From Bacteroidales bacterium (GTDB lineage: Bacteria; Bacteroidota; Bacteroidia; Bacteroidales; F082), in assembly GCA_023229135.1 (NCBI GenBank), contig JALNZT010000029.1:1-61595 (forward strand): DNA of 61,595 nt. Direction: 5' to 3'. A model generated the notes under the pieces. The model was not told the origin of the DNA. It saw only the letters and a program-made list of their open reading frames with translations, and ran no database searches. Shown here one piece after another: positions 17,849-27,552 of the stretch (within the stretch, counting starts at the first letter, position 1; every line of letters begins with the position of its first letter). The position numbers and the translations under genes are program-made.

Positions 17849-20800
17849 ATGGGCAACTATTTTGTAAAAAGGCCTATCATGGCCATTGTTATTGCTATTG
17901 TAATGTCTATTGCAGGTCTGATTGCGCTATCAGGCTTAGCTATAGAGCAGTATCCTGACTTGACACCGCCGCTGGTTCAGGTAAACGCCGCATATATCGG
18001 TGCCAACGCTATTAACGTGGAGCAATCCGTGGCAACACCCTTAGAACAAAAAATCAATGGTGTAGAAAATTCGCTCTACATGCAATCTATCAACACAAAT
18101 TCCGGGGTGATGAGCCTGAATGTAACGTTCGACTTAGGATCTGACCCCAATATGTCGAGCGTACTCACTCAGAATAAGGTTTCTGCTGCCGCCTCGCAAC
18201 TTCCTGAAGAGGTAGCCAGAACAGGTATCACAGTTGAGAAAGCATTTACTTTCCCAATGATGATTATTTCGTTAACATCGCCTAATGAAACCTTTGACCG
18301 GGATTTTATTGGCAACTATACGCGTCTGAACATCAGCGACGAGCTCTCCAGGCTTTCAGGCGTTGGAAAAATTGATGTAATGGGCTCAAGTGATTATGCC
18401 ATGCGAATCTGGGTGAAACCCGAACAAATGGCCGCGCTCAACATCTCTGTTGGCGACATTATGAATGCCCTCAGGGAGCAGAATGTAATTGTGCCGGGTG
18501 GGAAATTTGGCGGCGAGCCCGCTCCCGAAGGCACAGACTTCACTTATACAGTAACCCTGCGCGACAGGATGCAAACTGCAGAAGAATTTGGTGAAATTGT
18601 ACTTAAAATTCAAGAAAACGGCGCTGAGGTAAAACTTAAAAACGTTGCTGATGTTTCGCTGGGAACAGAAAATTATGAAGCTTTCACGCGTCTTAACAGC
18701 AAAGACTGTGCTGTGCTTTTTATCTATCAAGCACCTGGCTCAAACGCGATGAAAGTGGCTGATGAGATAAAATCAGCTCTTGCTAAAATGAAGGAAACCT
18801 TTCCCGAAGATTTACAATACACGATCTCTCTTGACACAACTATACCTATCAAAGCCGGTATGGATGAAATTATCGAAACACTTATCATTGCACTGATTCT
18901 GGTCATTTTGGTAGTTTTCATCTTTTTACAGGACTGGAGAGCCACCCTCATCCCTGTGTTGGCAATTCCGGTATCTTTATTAAGTGCTTTTATCCTTTTC
19001 CCTGTTTTAGGATTTTCCATCAACTCCTTGTCATTACTGGGGCTTGTGCTTGCCGTGGGGATTGTTGTAGATGATGCTATTGTGGTGGTTGAAGCCGTGA
19101 TGGTACATATCGAGAAAGGGCTAAGCCCAAGAGAAGCTACTATTACTGCCATGAAAGAAGTTACCGGCCCTGTTATCGGTACTACCTTCGTGCTGATTGC
19201 AGTTTTTATTCCGGTATCATTCATCAGTGGAATTACCGGCAGGCTTTATCAACAATTTGCAATAACCATCGCAGTTTCTGTATTCTTTTCGGCCATTAAC
19301 GCACTTACACTTAGTCCGGCTCTTAGCAGTTTAATACTTCGTCCCAAAAAACAAAGCAAAAGCCTGTTGGCACGCGCCTTCAAATCCTTTGACCGTAGCC
19401 TGGATAAAACGACAAACAGCTATATGAGTCTAACCAATATCGTTAGCCGGAAACTCGTGCGAAGCGCTATATTTATAGGTGTTATTTCCTTACTTGCCGT
19501 ATTTCTTGGCATGCGCGTTCCCGGAGGCTTTATGCCCGATGAAGATCAAGGATATTTTATCATGAACGTACAGCTACCCGGTGCATCATCATTACAGCGC
19601 ACTATGGAAGCTGTAAAAAAAGTAGAAGCTGTTCTTGCTACAGAAGAAGCGATCGAGTACTACACCTCTATTCCCGGCTATAATTTGCTCTCGGGCGGGG
19701 TATCAACCTCCGCGGGATCTTTATTTGTTACCGTAAAAGACTGGAGCGAACGTAATGTCAGCGTTAAGGAACTGGTAAACCAGCTCAATGTTAAACTATA
19801 TTACGCCATAAAAGAAGCCAATGTATTGTCGTTTGGTCCACCGGCTATTCAAGGCCTGGGCAATGGATCGGGCTTTAGCATTATGATTCAGGACAAAGGA
19901 GGCAACACAATTAATTACCTGACGGAAAACACCCAGGAGTTTATCAACAAAGTCAACGCACGTCCGGAAATTGCCTTTGCCTTTACCACCTTCCGTGATG
20001 ATGTCCCACAACGGTTCATATACGTTAACAGAGAGAAAGCCCTTAAAGCAGGCGTTTCGCTAACGGAGCTGCACGGTACAATTGGTGCTTTGCTCGGCGG
20101 GATGTATATCAATGATTTCAACCGTTTCGGGCGCGTCTATCGTATTTACCTGCAAGCTGAGCCCTATTATCGGCAAAATGAAGACCAGCTCGACAACTTT
20201 TTCGTGAGAAACAGAACAGGAAAAATGGTGCCACTTTCGGCACTGGTAGAAGTTGAAAACAGTATTGGCCCTGAATATACTACACGCTTCAACCTGCTCA
20301 GGTCTATCGAAGTAAGCGGAACGCCGGCAGAAGGATACACTTCAACACAGGCGCGGGTTGCACTAAAAGAAGTAGCAAAAACGCTGCCTTCGGATATTGG
20401 CTATGCCTGGAATGCCATGTCGTTTCAAGAGGAAGCCGCCTCGGGTAAAACAGCGATAATCTTTGCCTTCTCGTTAATTCTTGTATTCCTGATTTTGGCT
20501 GCACTATACGAAAGCTGGTCGCTGCCCTTCAGCGTGTTGCTCGGTACACCTTTCGCCTTGTTTGGCGCTTTCTTGTTTTTGTGGATCTCCAGGATGTTTA
20601 GCCTCTCCTATGAAAACAATATTTTCACACAGATTTCTTTGGTGATGCTTATCGCTCTGGCAGCCAAAAACGCGATCCTAATCGTAGAATTTGCGAAACT
20701 CAAGTTTGAAGAAGGTAGTAGCCTTTTCGATGCAGCTATGGATGCTGCACGTCAAAGATTCAGGCCTATCCTAATGACTGTATTTTCGTTTATCCTTGGC

Positions 20801-20992
20801 ATCACACCCCTACTGGTAGCTTCCGGCGCCGGTGCTGAGTCGCGTAAAGTAATGGGAATGACACTTTTGGGAGGAATCCTAATTGCCTCAATTATCGGTG
20901 TAATTATCTATCCGATGCTATTTATAGTTATTGGCAAAATTGCCGGTTATGAAAAGAAAAGAGAATTAGTTAAACCTAAAAAAACAATATAG
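17849..20992 (+). CDS. RND multidrug efflux permease (AcrB/MexF, HAE1 family)
   Basis: 1047 residues with the usual 12-TM architecture: TM1 at about 10-30, a first large periplasmic loop, TM2-6, a second loop, and TM7-12. The proton-relay pair in TM4 is D408-D409 (GIVVDDAIVVVE), matching D407/D408 of AcrB. The N terminus NYFVKRPIMAIVIAI and the block GVSTSAGSLFVTVKDW are HAE1-like. It exports hydrophobic or amphiphilic compounds using proton motive force, together with the adjacent adaptor and outer-membrane factor. Length is normal and no domain is missing. Confidence 0.95.
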   Translation: MGNYFVKRPIMAIVIAIVMSIAGLIALSGLAIEQYPDLTPPLVQVNAAYIGANAINVEQSVATPLEQKINGVENSLYMQSINTNSGVMSLNVTFDLGSDPNMSSVLTQNKVSAAASQLPEEVARTGITVEKAFTFPMMIISLTSPNETFDRDFIGNYTRLNISDELSRLSGVGKIDVMGSSDYAMRIWVKPEQMAALNISVGDIMNALREQNVIVPGGKFGGEPAPEGTDFTYTVTLRDRMQTAEEFGEIVLKIQENGAEVKLKNVADVSLGTENYEAFTRLNSKDCAVLFIYQAPGSNAMKVADEIKSALAKMKETFPEDLQYTISLDTTIPIKAGMDEIIETLIIALILVILVVFIFLQDWRATLIPVLAIPVSLLSAFILFPVLGFSINSLSLLGLVLAVGIVVDDAIVVVEAVMVHIEKGLSPREATITAMKEVTGPVIGTTFVLIAVFIPVSFISGITGRLYQQFAITIAVSVFFSAINALTLSPALSSLILRPKKQSKSLLARAFKSFDRSLDKTTNSYMSLTNIVSRKLVRSAIFIGVISLLAVFLGMRVPGGFMPDEDQGYFIMNVQLPGASSLQRTMEAVKKVEAVLATEEAIEYYTSIPGYNLLSGGVSTSAGSLFVTVKDWSERNVSVKELVNQLNVKLYYAIKEANVLSFGPPAIQGLGNGSGFSIMIQDKGGNTINYLTENTQEFINKVNARPEIAFAFTTFRDDVPQRFIYVNREKALKAGVSLTELHGTIGALLGGMYINDFNRFGRVYRIYLQAEPYYRQNEDQLDNFFVRNRTGKMVPLSALVEVENSIGPEYTTRFNLLRSIEVSGTPAEGYTSTQARVALKEVAKTLPSDIGYAWNAMSFQEEAASGKTAIIFAFSLILVFLILAALYESWSLPFSVLLGTPFALFGAFLFLWISRMFSLSYENNIFTQISLVMLIALAAKNAILIVEFAKLKFEEGSSLFDAAMDAARQRFRPILMTVFSFILGITPLLVASGAGAESRKVMGMTLLGGILIASIIGVIIYPMLFIVIGKIAGYEKKRELVKPKKTI

Positions 20993-20994
20993 GC

Positions 20995-22383
20995 ATGACC
21001 AGAAAAAGAATATTCGTTACAGGCTGTTGTACACTGGCGCTTGCTCTGCTTTTAAATAGCTGTTTGGTAGGCCCGAAATATGTAAAGCAGTCATCAGATT
21101 TACCCGAGTCATTTGGAGAAACCATACTAAAGACCGATGCTATTTCAAATACATCCTGGTGGGCTACTTTTACCGATCCTATTCTCGACACCTTGATTGA
21201 CAAAGCTTTGACCAATAATTATGATGTTATGATGGCCATGAGTCGGATTGAACAAGCTGCCTTGGCTTCGGGTGTTGCAAAAGCAGATTTCTGGCCGCAA
21301 ATAAGCTATCAGGCCGGCATTTCGCGTGGCGATTTTGTCGGAGGCAGCCAAATGCCAGTAATTTCTAACAACGCATTTGGCGTAGGCTTGCTCAATTGGG
21401 AACTCGACCTTTGGGGAAAATACCGCCATGCACAACATGCCGCCAACGCAAATTTTGCAGCTTCCAGGTTTGCTTATCAGGCCACGATGTTAGCAATAGA
21501 AAGTGAAACGGCACGGCTTTATTTTCAGCTGCTCGACTACCGCGAACGTTTGAGAATATCGCAGAACACGCTCAAATCACGTGATGCATCAGTGAGTATT
21601 ATATCACAGCGATTGGAAAAAGGCGTTGTGCCTGAAATCGACCTCAACCAAGCGGTTATACAGCAGGCAGAAGCCGCTGTGGCTGTTCCGCTTTACGAGC
21701 AGCTTTCGCAAAACATTATACATGCGCTGCATCTGCTTATGGGCGAATCTTTGGCGTCTGACAGCTTATTTGCAGGAAACCTTACAAGCCAAGAACTTCC
21801 GCCTTCCATACCTGACGTGATTCCTTCCGAACTTTTAAAAAGAAGACCGGACATTATGCTTGCCGAGCAGCAACTTATTGGCCAATACGCCATGGCCGGC
21901 ATGGCACAAAGCATGCGTTTTCCATCGCTAAGCCTGACGATGGCAGGAGGTGTTGCCAGCAACGACCTCAACAATTTATTTAGTGGAAACCCAGCCTGGT
22001 CTGTTGGCGCAGGTCTGTTTGGGCCCTTATTTCATTTTGGCAAAAACAAGAAGAACGCTGAAATAGCGCTGAAACGCATAGAAGAATTGCAGGCCAACTA
22101 CCAACAAGTTGTGCTTGCGGCATTTTTGGAAGTAAAGGATGCTTTGACAGAGATAGAAAGCTTTGAACAACAGATAGCAATTCGTAAAACACAACTTGAT
22201 GCCGCCCGAAATGCTGCGATGCTTTCGCGAGACAGGTACAATGGCGGCGTAACGAGCTACCTCGAGCTGCTCGACAGCGATCGGATATTGTACTCGACCG
22301 AATTGATGCTTTCGCAATCTAAACAAGGGCTTTTAAATGCGTACGTGAAGCTTTTTAAAGCACTTGGCGGCGGCTGGGAATAG
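20995..22383 (+). CDS. Outer-membrane efflux lipoprotein (OprM/NodT family)
   Basis: 462 residues. Lipobox LLNSC with C23, followed by LVGPKYV as in the NodT group. Two outer-membrane efflux repeats (about 60-250 and 270-455) build the trimeric channel; the second ends YNGGVTSYLELLDSDR. Starts 2 bases after the pump stop, so it is translated from the same mRNA and completes the tripartite pump. Confidence 0.93.
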   Translation: MTRKRIFVTGCCTLALALLLNSCLVGPKYVKQSSDLPESFGETILKTDAISNTSWWATFTDPILDTLIDKALTNNYDVMMAMSRIEQAALASGVAKADFWPQISYQAGISRGDFVGGSQMPVISNNAFGVGLLNWELDLWGKYRHAQHAANANFAASRFAYQATMLAIESETARLYFQLLDYRERLRISQNTLKSRDASVSIISQRLEKGVVPEIDLNQAVIQQAEAAVAVPLYEQLSQNIIHALHLLMGESLASDSLFAGNLTSQELPPSIPDVIPSELLKRRPDIMLAEQQLIGQYAMAGMAQSMRFPSLSLTMAGGVASNDLNNLFSGNPAWSVGAGLFGPLFHFGKNKKNAEIALKRIEELQANYQQVVLAAFLEVKDALTEIESFEQQIAIRKTQLDAARNAAMLSRDRYNGGVTSYLELLDSDRILYSTELMLSQSKQGLLNAYVKLFKALGGGWE

Positions 22384-22429
22384 AAATAAAAATCGCACAA
22401 ACTAAATCTTATAGTACATTTACCATCCT

Positions 22430-23068
22430 ATGAAAAAATACCTACTAGTAACCACTTTAGTGATTGTCTCACTGGGCGCTTACAGCCAAAATATTAAAAT
22501 ATTTGCGCATAGCGGCTACACTTTTGGCGATAAGTTCCCTATTTATGGCGGCAGTGGCAAAATATACGACGGACACACTTTTGGAGGCAGTATAGCTTAT
22601 CAAATAAGTCCGGTTTATGAAGTAGAATTCTCTTATACCTATCAGGATTCACGAATTGTGGTGCAGTCGGTGGCATCCAATATTGACATCAATTCGATAG
22701 CCTCCATCAATTATTTTTTGATAGGTACAAACAGGATTCTACCACTTTCTGAAAGTTTTGACTTGTTTGCCGGAGTTAAGATTGGCGCAGTAAACTATGC
22801 TTCCAAAGCAGCTGATTTCAATAATGTTACAAAATTTGCTGTTGGGATTAATGCCGGAATGAGTTACTTTTTCAGCCCGGTAGTTGGACTTCGTGTGCAG
22901 GCCAACCTGAATTTTCCGGTGATTGATGTGGGCGCCAATCTCTGGTGGAGCAGTGGAGGTAACACAAGTGTTGGCGTTAGTTCGTACTCCCCTATTATTC
23001 AGTTTGGCTTTGCCGGTGGACTCGTTTTTAAGTTGAGTCCACAGTCAAATACGGATAGAAAACTGTAA
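22430..23068 (+). CDS. Outer-membrane beta-barrel protein
   Basis: 212 residues with a signal peptide (cleavage near GAYSQ/N). The mature part alternates strands (GGSIAYQISPVYEVEFSY, GLRVQANLNFP) and ends in a strand (QFGFAGGLVFKL), as in small OmpW/OmpX-like barrels. It follows the efflux operon by 46 bases and may be co-transcribed, but a link to efflux is not shown. Confidence 0.7.
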   Translation: MKKYLLVTTLVIVSLGAYSQNIKIFAHSGYTFGDKFPIYGGSGKIYDGHTFGGSIAYQISPVYEVEFSYTYQDSRIVVQSVASNIDINSIASINYFLIGTNRILPLSESFDLFAGVKIGAVNYASKAADFNNVTKFAVGINAGMSYFFSPVVGLRVQANLNFPVIDVGANLWWSSGGNTSVGVSSYSPIIQFGFAGGLVFKLSPQSNTDRKL

Positions 23069-23072
23069 TTTA

Positions 23073-23125
23073 ACGATTTGAAAAATTGATGATTTGATGA
23101 TTTGACGATTTGTTGATTTGAAAAT
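23073..23125. repeat. GATTTG microrepeat
   Basis: GATTTG recurs at 23075, 23091, 23099, 23107 and 23115, the last four with an 8-base period (GATTTGAT/AC/TT). It is an intergenic simple repeat of a kind frequent in Bacteroidota and could be variable in copy number. No function is proposed. Confidence 0.75.
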
Positions 23126-23240
23126 CAGTTAACTAGTGACCCCGTGACTCGTAAACCTGTAAGCTCATAAAAATCGCGCTAACACGAAGGGCATCTCAAT
23201 AACCAATTCTTTCGGAGAAGGCTTCTCTACAGGCTTTTTA

Positions 23241-23273
23241 TTGATATTACTGAAGGAAAATAACGTATCTTTA
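23241..23273 (+). promoter_or_regulatory. Promoter of the 385-residue T9SS gene
   Basis: TTG at 23241-23243 and TATCTTTA at 23266-23273 are separated by 22 bases. They match the -33 TTG and -7 TAnnTTTG elements with one mismatch. The start codon is 45 bases downstream. Confidence 0.55.
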
Positions 23274-23317
23274 ACGCCTAATAAATTATTCAATAATCTT
23301 ATTTTAACCAAATTATT

Positions 23318-24475
23318 ATGAAAAGAATTTTACTTGTTTTACTCTCTGTTTCCATGGCTGTTACAGGATTTTCTCAGGGATTTAATCGCGATTTAACGTT
23401 TAAACTTGCAGAGATTCGTTCTTCTGACGACCTGGAATTCGAGCAGTTTTCTTACAATGATGATGTGCTGCTAAAGGCTGTCTATACAAAGACCGTAGAC
23501 GGAGAACAATTAATAGATTCTCTAAGCTATGATGCGGCTAACAATATCGTGAAGGTCGATTACTATCAGGTTTTAGGTAATGTCTGGAAATATGTTTCGT
23601 ATATTGATTTTACGTATGATGAAAATGGCAATCGTTTAACACGCACAAATTACAATAGTTTTGGAACAGACGAATTTACTTTAGGCGGCGTTTATCACTA
23701 TTATTATAATGAGGATAATCAGCAAACACACTGGGAAATGTATTTTGGCGGAACAGAATTATGGCAGCTCGGAACATTAACCTATAATGATGACGGACAA
23801 GTAATTCTGGAAGTAGGTCAGGACGAATTTAATTCGGGAGTGATGGAAGATTCGTGGAAAATTGAATACGAATATAATCCGGATGGCACGCTGAATAACG
23901 CTAAACAATCGTTTTATGATGGTGCCTCCTGGACTGTATCCTCAACGGAGTCATTCACTTATGATGAGAACAGAAACTGCATAAATTGGAAGCATTTAAG
24001 TGGCACTACGGTAACAGATATAAAAGATTATGAATACAATTTAGACTATACTTCTGATCAACTGTATATGCCCGTGCATCCAGAGTTTCAAACCAAAGAC
24101 CTTGTAGAAATGAATAATATGCCAACACTTTATCATTGGCAAGCAACGGATGATGCCGGTAATCTGGTTTATGTTTGTGATTTTAATTACAACTACGACA
24201 CCTTAACTTATACCGGAAACAGCCAATACGCCTATGATGCCGTTGATCTGCGTATGTACCCAAATCCCACTTCAGATGAGCTAACTATTACCGGTAACAA
24301 CGCCATTATTAGCGAACTAAGTGTAATGGACAATGCCGGCAAACTCGTATTGAAACATTCCAATATGAATAAAAAAGAAACCAAACTGGACGTAACTACT
24401 TTAAAATCCGGCGTGTATTTTATCAGGCTCGCAACTTCAAAAGGTGTTGTTGTAGAGAAATTGGTGATACAGTAA
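23318..24475 (+). CDS. T9SS cargo protein with YD-like sequence repeats
   Basis: 385 residues. The signal peptide ends near GFSQ. The body holds loose repeats of about 35-45 residues built on YDxNGN/YNDDGQ/YNPDGT turns with aromatic strands (FTYDENGNRL, LTYNDDGQVI, YEYNPDGTL, FTYDENRNCI), similar to RHS/YD repeats but without the RHS core. A T9SS type A domain (RMYPNPTSDE ... GVYFIRL) ends the protein. It resembles the 503-residue protein at 34.3 kb. No enzymatic motif; an adhesive or structural surface role is inference. Confidence 0.8.
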   Translation: MKRILLVLLSVSMAVTGFSQGFNRDLTFKLAEIRSSDDLEFEQFSYNDDVLLKAVYTKTVDGEQLIDSLSYDAANNIVKVDYYQVLGNVWKYVSYIDFTYDENGNRLTRTNYNSFGTDEFTLGGVYHYYYNEDNQQTHWEMYFGGTELWQLGTLTYNDDGQVILEVGQDEFNSGVMEDSWKIEYEYNPDGTLNNAKQSFYDGASWTVSSTESFTYDENRNCINWKHLSGTTVTDIKDYEYNLDYTSDQLYMPVHPEFQTKDLVEMNNMPTLYHWQATDDAGNLVYVCDFNYNYDTLTYTGNSQYAYDAVDLRMYPNPTSDELTITGNNAIISELSVMDNAGKLVLKHSNMNKKETKLDVTTLKSGVYFIRLATSKGVVVEKLVIQ

Positions 24476-24487
24476 CAACGATTTATT

Positions 24488-24531
24488 AAATCCCTTTGGA
24501 GAGGCAATAAATCGACTTTTCAAAGGGATTT
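24488..24531 (+). terminator. Rho-independent terminator
   Basis: An 11-bp perfect stem, AAATCCCTTTG (24488-24498) with CAAAGGGATTT (24521-24531), has a 22-base loop and is followed by T-rich sequence. It lies between convergent genes. Confidence 0.7.
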
Positions 24532-24560
24532 TACTATTTTAAAAGATTTGTTCCCTCCCC

Positions 24561-25697
24561 CTAACTCGTCTTCCTATAGCGCATAGTTGCCAGCAGCAAT
24601 ATCGAAATCGCGTAAATACCAATACTAAGCACATCACGCCACACATCCATTAAGCCAGAGCCTTTGAGCATGAGCTGTCGCATAAAACGAATAAAATAGG
24701 TAATGGGATTGAAAACATTGATTAGCTGTGCCCAGTCAGGCATGCTTTCCTCGGGTGTGAAAAGCCCGCTTAGTATAATGAATATCACCATAAAGAACCA
24801 GGCGATAAACATGGCCTGCTGCTGGGTGTTGGTGATGGTGCTGATGAATAAGCCCAGTCCCAAAATCGCTAATAAATAAATAGAGGCAACAGCAAATACC
24901 AGCCCCACGCTGCCAACGATATGTATCTTGAAAACAAAGTGCGCCAACAGCATTCCCAGTACAAGCACGAACATGGAAATTATCCAAAATGGCATGAGTT
25001 TGCCAATGATAAACTGATGCCGTTTGATAGGCGTAACATTCAGTTGCTCAATAGTTCCCAGCTCCTTTTCGCGTACGATATTCGTTCCCGAAAGGAAAGT
25101 GCCAATCATGGTAACCAACAGAACTAAAATACCGGGCACCATATACTTTTTATAATCCAATTCGGCATTGAACCAAAACTGATAAGGCGTGCTGATACCC
25201 AGCCCGGAAGCCAGCATCGGCTGCGTTTGCAATAGTATATTTTTATTAAAATCCATCATAATAGCCGAGGCATAATAGCTCATCAAATTGGCCGCACTGC
25301 CGTTGATGGCATCGGTGATGATTTGTACCTGCGGCCCTTCGCCGGCTTTGCTATGCACTGAGCTTGCCGAAGCGAGCTGTTCTTCAAATCCATTATTGAT
25401 ATAGATAATCTGTTCTAAATCACCTTGTTTCATCTGAAATTCCAGCTTTTTCAGATCGAAGTCCTGTGCCATAATATCGAAAAAAGGTGATGCGCTGAAC
25501 TTGTGAATAAGCTCGCGCGAGCTATTGCTTTGGTCCATATCAATAACACCCAGGCTCACGTTTTTTATTTCAAAAGTGGCAGTATAGGACAAAGTTACTA
25601 ATTGAACTATGGGCAATACAAAAATAATGGGCAGCATCATTTTATTTCTAAAAATCTGCTTAAACTCCTTTTCGATAATAAATCTGATGGTTCTCAT
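24561..25697 (-). CDS. ABC-2 type export permease
   Basis: 378 residues. One N-terminal TM helix (about 18-38) is followed by a long extracytoplasmic region (about 40-170) and five C-terminal TM helices, the layout of YhhJ/YbhS-YbhR half-transporters. The signature REKELGTIEQLNVTPI lies between the periplasmic part and the membrane bundle. It is the last gene of the operon and overlaps the preceding permease gene by 4 bases. Together the two permeases form the membrane channel of the exporter. Confidence 0.92.
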   Translation of the reverse strand: MRTIRFIIEKEFKQIFRNKMMLPIIFVLPIVQLVTLSYTATFEIKNVSLGVIDMDQSNSSRELIHKFSASPFFDIMAQDFDLKKLEFQMKQGDLEQIIYINNGFEEQLASASSVHSKAGEGPQVQIITDAINGSAANLMSYYASAIMMDFNKNILLQTQPMLASGLGISTPYQFWFNAELDYKKYMVPGILVLLVTMIGTFLSGTNIVREKELGTIEQLNVTPIKRHQFIIGKLMPFWIISMFVLVLGMLLAHFVFKIHIVGSVGLVFAVASIYLLAILGLGLFISTITNTQQQAMFIAWFFMVIFIILSGLFTPEESMPDWAQLINVFNPITYFIRFMRQLMLKGSGLMDVWRDVLSIGIYAISILLLATMRYRKTS

Positions 25698-26791
25698 GTT
25701 AAGCGAATTTTAAATTTTTTGATACTCAGGATAATAAAGAATATGGTTTGCGCCAGTATTATTAAAGTTTCAAACCACACATCCATCAGCCCTGCTCCTT
25801 TAAGCATAATACCTTTGATGATGATAATAAACCACTTGGAAGGCATAATATGACTAATCCATATAAGTATGTCGGGCATGTTTTTTATCGGGAAAATAAA
25901 CCCCGACAACAAAATTGTAGGCAACAAAAGTGCAAACATCGACAGCATCATGGCGGTTTGCTGGGAGCTGCTCACGGTGGAAATAAAAATCCCCAGGGCC
26001 AGCGACATAAAGATATACAAAAAGGTTTCGGCCAGCAATAATGGCATATTTCCGCTGCTCGGCATATCAAATACTAAAAATGACAATAACAGTATAATCA
26101 CGAAGTTGAGAAAAGATAAAACCATATACGGGATTACTTTTCCCACGATGATTTGGATAGGTTTGATGGGCGAAACCAACAGCACTTCCATGGTGCCCAA
26201 TTCCTTTTCGCGGGCGATGCTGATGGAGGTCATCATGGCCGAAACCAGCAGCAAAATAACGGTGATAATGCCCGGGACAAACATATACACACTTTTGAGT
26301 GCCGGATTGTATTTGAACATCGGCTCGGGCCTGACCATTTTCCCCAGGGGGTTGTCAGCAAACAGATTTTGTTGGTAGTTGGTGATGATGGCCTGCGTAT
26401 AGTTGACCAGTATATTGGCCACATTGGGATCGCTGGCATCGGCGATTATTTGCAGTTGTGCGCTATTTTCTTTGGTGAGTATTTGACTAAAATTGGGTTC
26501 AAAAACAATCACTTCTTTCACGATACCTTCTTTAAAAACGGTTTCTATTTCATCGAAAGAACTTAAATAGCGGTCAAAAATAAAATAGTCCGAGGCATCC
26601 ATTTTATCGATAATCTTCCGGCTATGTTCGTCTTTGGCCAAATCCAGTACTGCGAAATGAACGTTTTTCAAGTCCATGGTGAGGGCAAATCCAAACAGCA
26701 GCACCTGCGCAATAGGAATACCGAAAAGGATCGTCATCGTGCGATAATCCCTGAATATTTGCTTAAACTCTTTTATGATAAACTCTTTCAT
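25694..26791 (-). CDS. ABC-2 type export permease
   Basis: 365 residues with the same topology as its downstream neighbour: an N-terminal TM helix, a periplasmic domain to about 165, then a C-terminal TM bundle, with the signature REKELGTMEVLLVSPI. The two permeases are paralogues (MVRPEPMFKYNP versus ISTPYQFWFNAE in the same region). It starts 26 bases after the second ATPase gene. It forms a heterodimer with the downstream permease, as in the E. coli YbhFSR system. Confidence 0.92.
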   Translation of the reverse strand: MKEFIIKEFKQIFRDYRTMTILFGIPIAQVLLFGFALTMDLKNVHFAVLDLAKDEHSRKIIDKMDASDYFIFDRYLSSFDEIETVFKEGIVKEVIVFEPNFSQILTKENSAQLQIIADASDPNVANILVNYTQAIITNYQQNLFADNPLGKMVRPEPMFKYNPALKSVYMFVPGIITVILLLVSAMMTSISIAREKELGTMEVLLVSPIKPIQIIVGKVIPYMVLSFLNFVIILLLSFLVFDMPSSGNMPLLLAETFLYIFMSLALGIFISTVSSSQQTAMMLSMFALLLPTILLSGFIFPIKNMPDILIWISHIMPSKWFIIIIKGIMLKGAGLMDVWFETLIILAQTIFFIILSIKKFKIRLT

Positions 26792-26817
26792 CCCAATCGG
26801 TTCTTTAATTGATATTA

Positions 26818-27552
26818 CTAAGCACGCGTTGCTGTCCGGGCCAGCTGAATAAATACCTCTTCAATGCTATCGACCTCAAACTGCTGTTTTAGCTCGTCCG
26901 GGCTGTCTAATGCGTCAATGCGGCCATCCACCATAATGCTGATGCGATGGCAATATTCCGCTTCGTCCATATAATGCGTGGTAACAAATACGGTGGTACC
27001 TTTTTCGGCTTCGGCATTAATCATATCCCAAAACTGCCTGCGGGTGATGGGATCCACGCCGCTGGTTGGCTCATCCAGAAAAACAATTTGCGGCTCGTGC
27101 ATCACCGCTACCGAAAAGGCCAGCTTTTGCTTGATGCCCAAAGGCAAATCCAAAACCCGGCTTTTGGCATAGTCGTACAGGTCAAGCGTTTCCATATATT
27201 GGCTCGTCTTCGCCTTGATAGCCTCATTGCTCAAGCCATAAATTCCGCCATAAAAGCGAATATTTTCCTGAATGGTTAAGTCGTCATAAAGACTGAATTT
27301 CTGGCTCATATAGCCAATATTTTTCTTGATTTCTTCCCGCTGCTTATACACATCAAAGCCCGCCACGGTGATTTCTCCTGAGGTTGGTACAGAAAGTCCA
27401 CAAAGTATTTTTATGGTGGTAGTTTTCCCGGCACCATTGGCACCCAAAAAACCAAATATCTCGCCCCCATACACCTCGAAATTCAAGTTGTCGTTGGCAA
27501 CAAAGTTGCCGAACTTCTTTACGAGATTCTTTACTGTTACTACTGTTTTCAT
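26818..27552 (-). CDS. ABC transporter ATPase, second of the pair
   Basis: 244 residues from the ATG at 27552 (MKTVVTVKNLVKK). Walker A is GANGAGKTT, Walker B is IVFLDEPTSG, and the switch histidine is in TTHYMDEAEYC. The ABC signature appears as LPLGIKQKLA, degenerate from LSGGxxQ, as is common in this exporter group. The start codon overlaps the upstream ATPase stop as ATGA (27552-27549), which argues for this start over an upstream in-frame ATG at 27609. The C terminus (SIEEVFIQLA) is typical of drug/ABC-2 exporter ATPases. Confidence 0.92.
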   Translation of the reverse strand: MKTVVTVKNLVKKFGNFVANDNLNFEVYGGEIFGFLGANGAGKTTTIKILCGLSVPTSGEITVAGFDVYKQREEIKKNIGYMSQKFSLYDDLTIQENIRFYGGIYGLSNEAIKAKTSQYMETLDLYDYAKSRVLDLPLGIKQKLAFSVAVMHEPQIVFLDEPTSGVDPITRRQFWDMINAEAEKGTTVFVTTHYMDEAEYCHRISIMVDGRIDALDSPDELKQQFEVDSIEEVFIQLARTATRA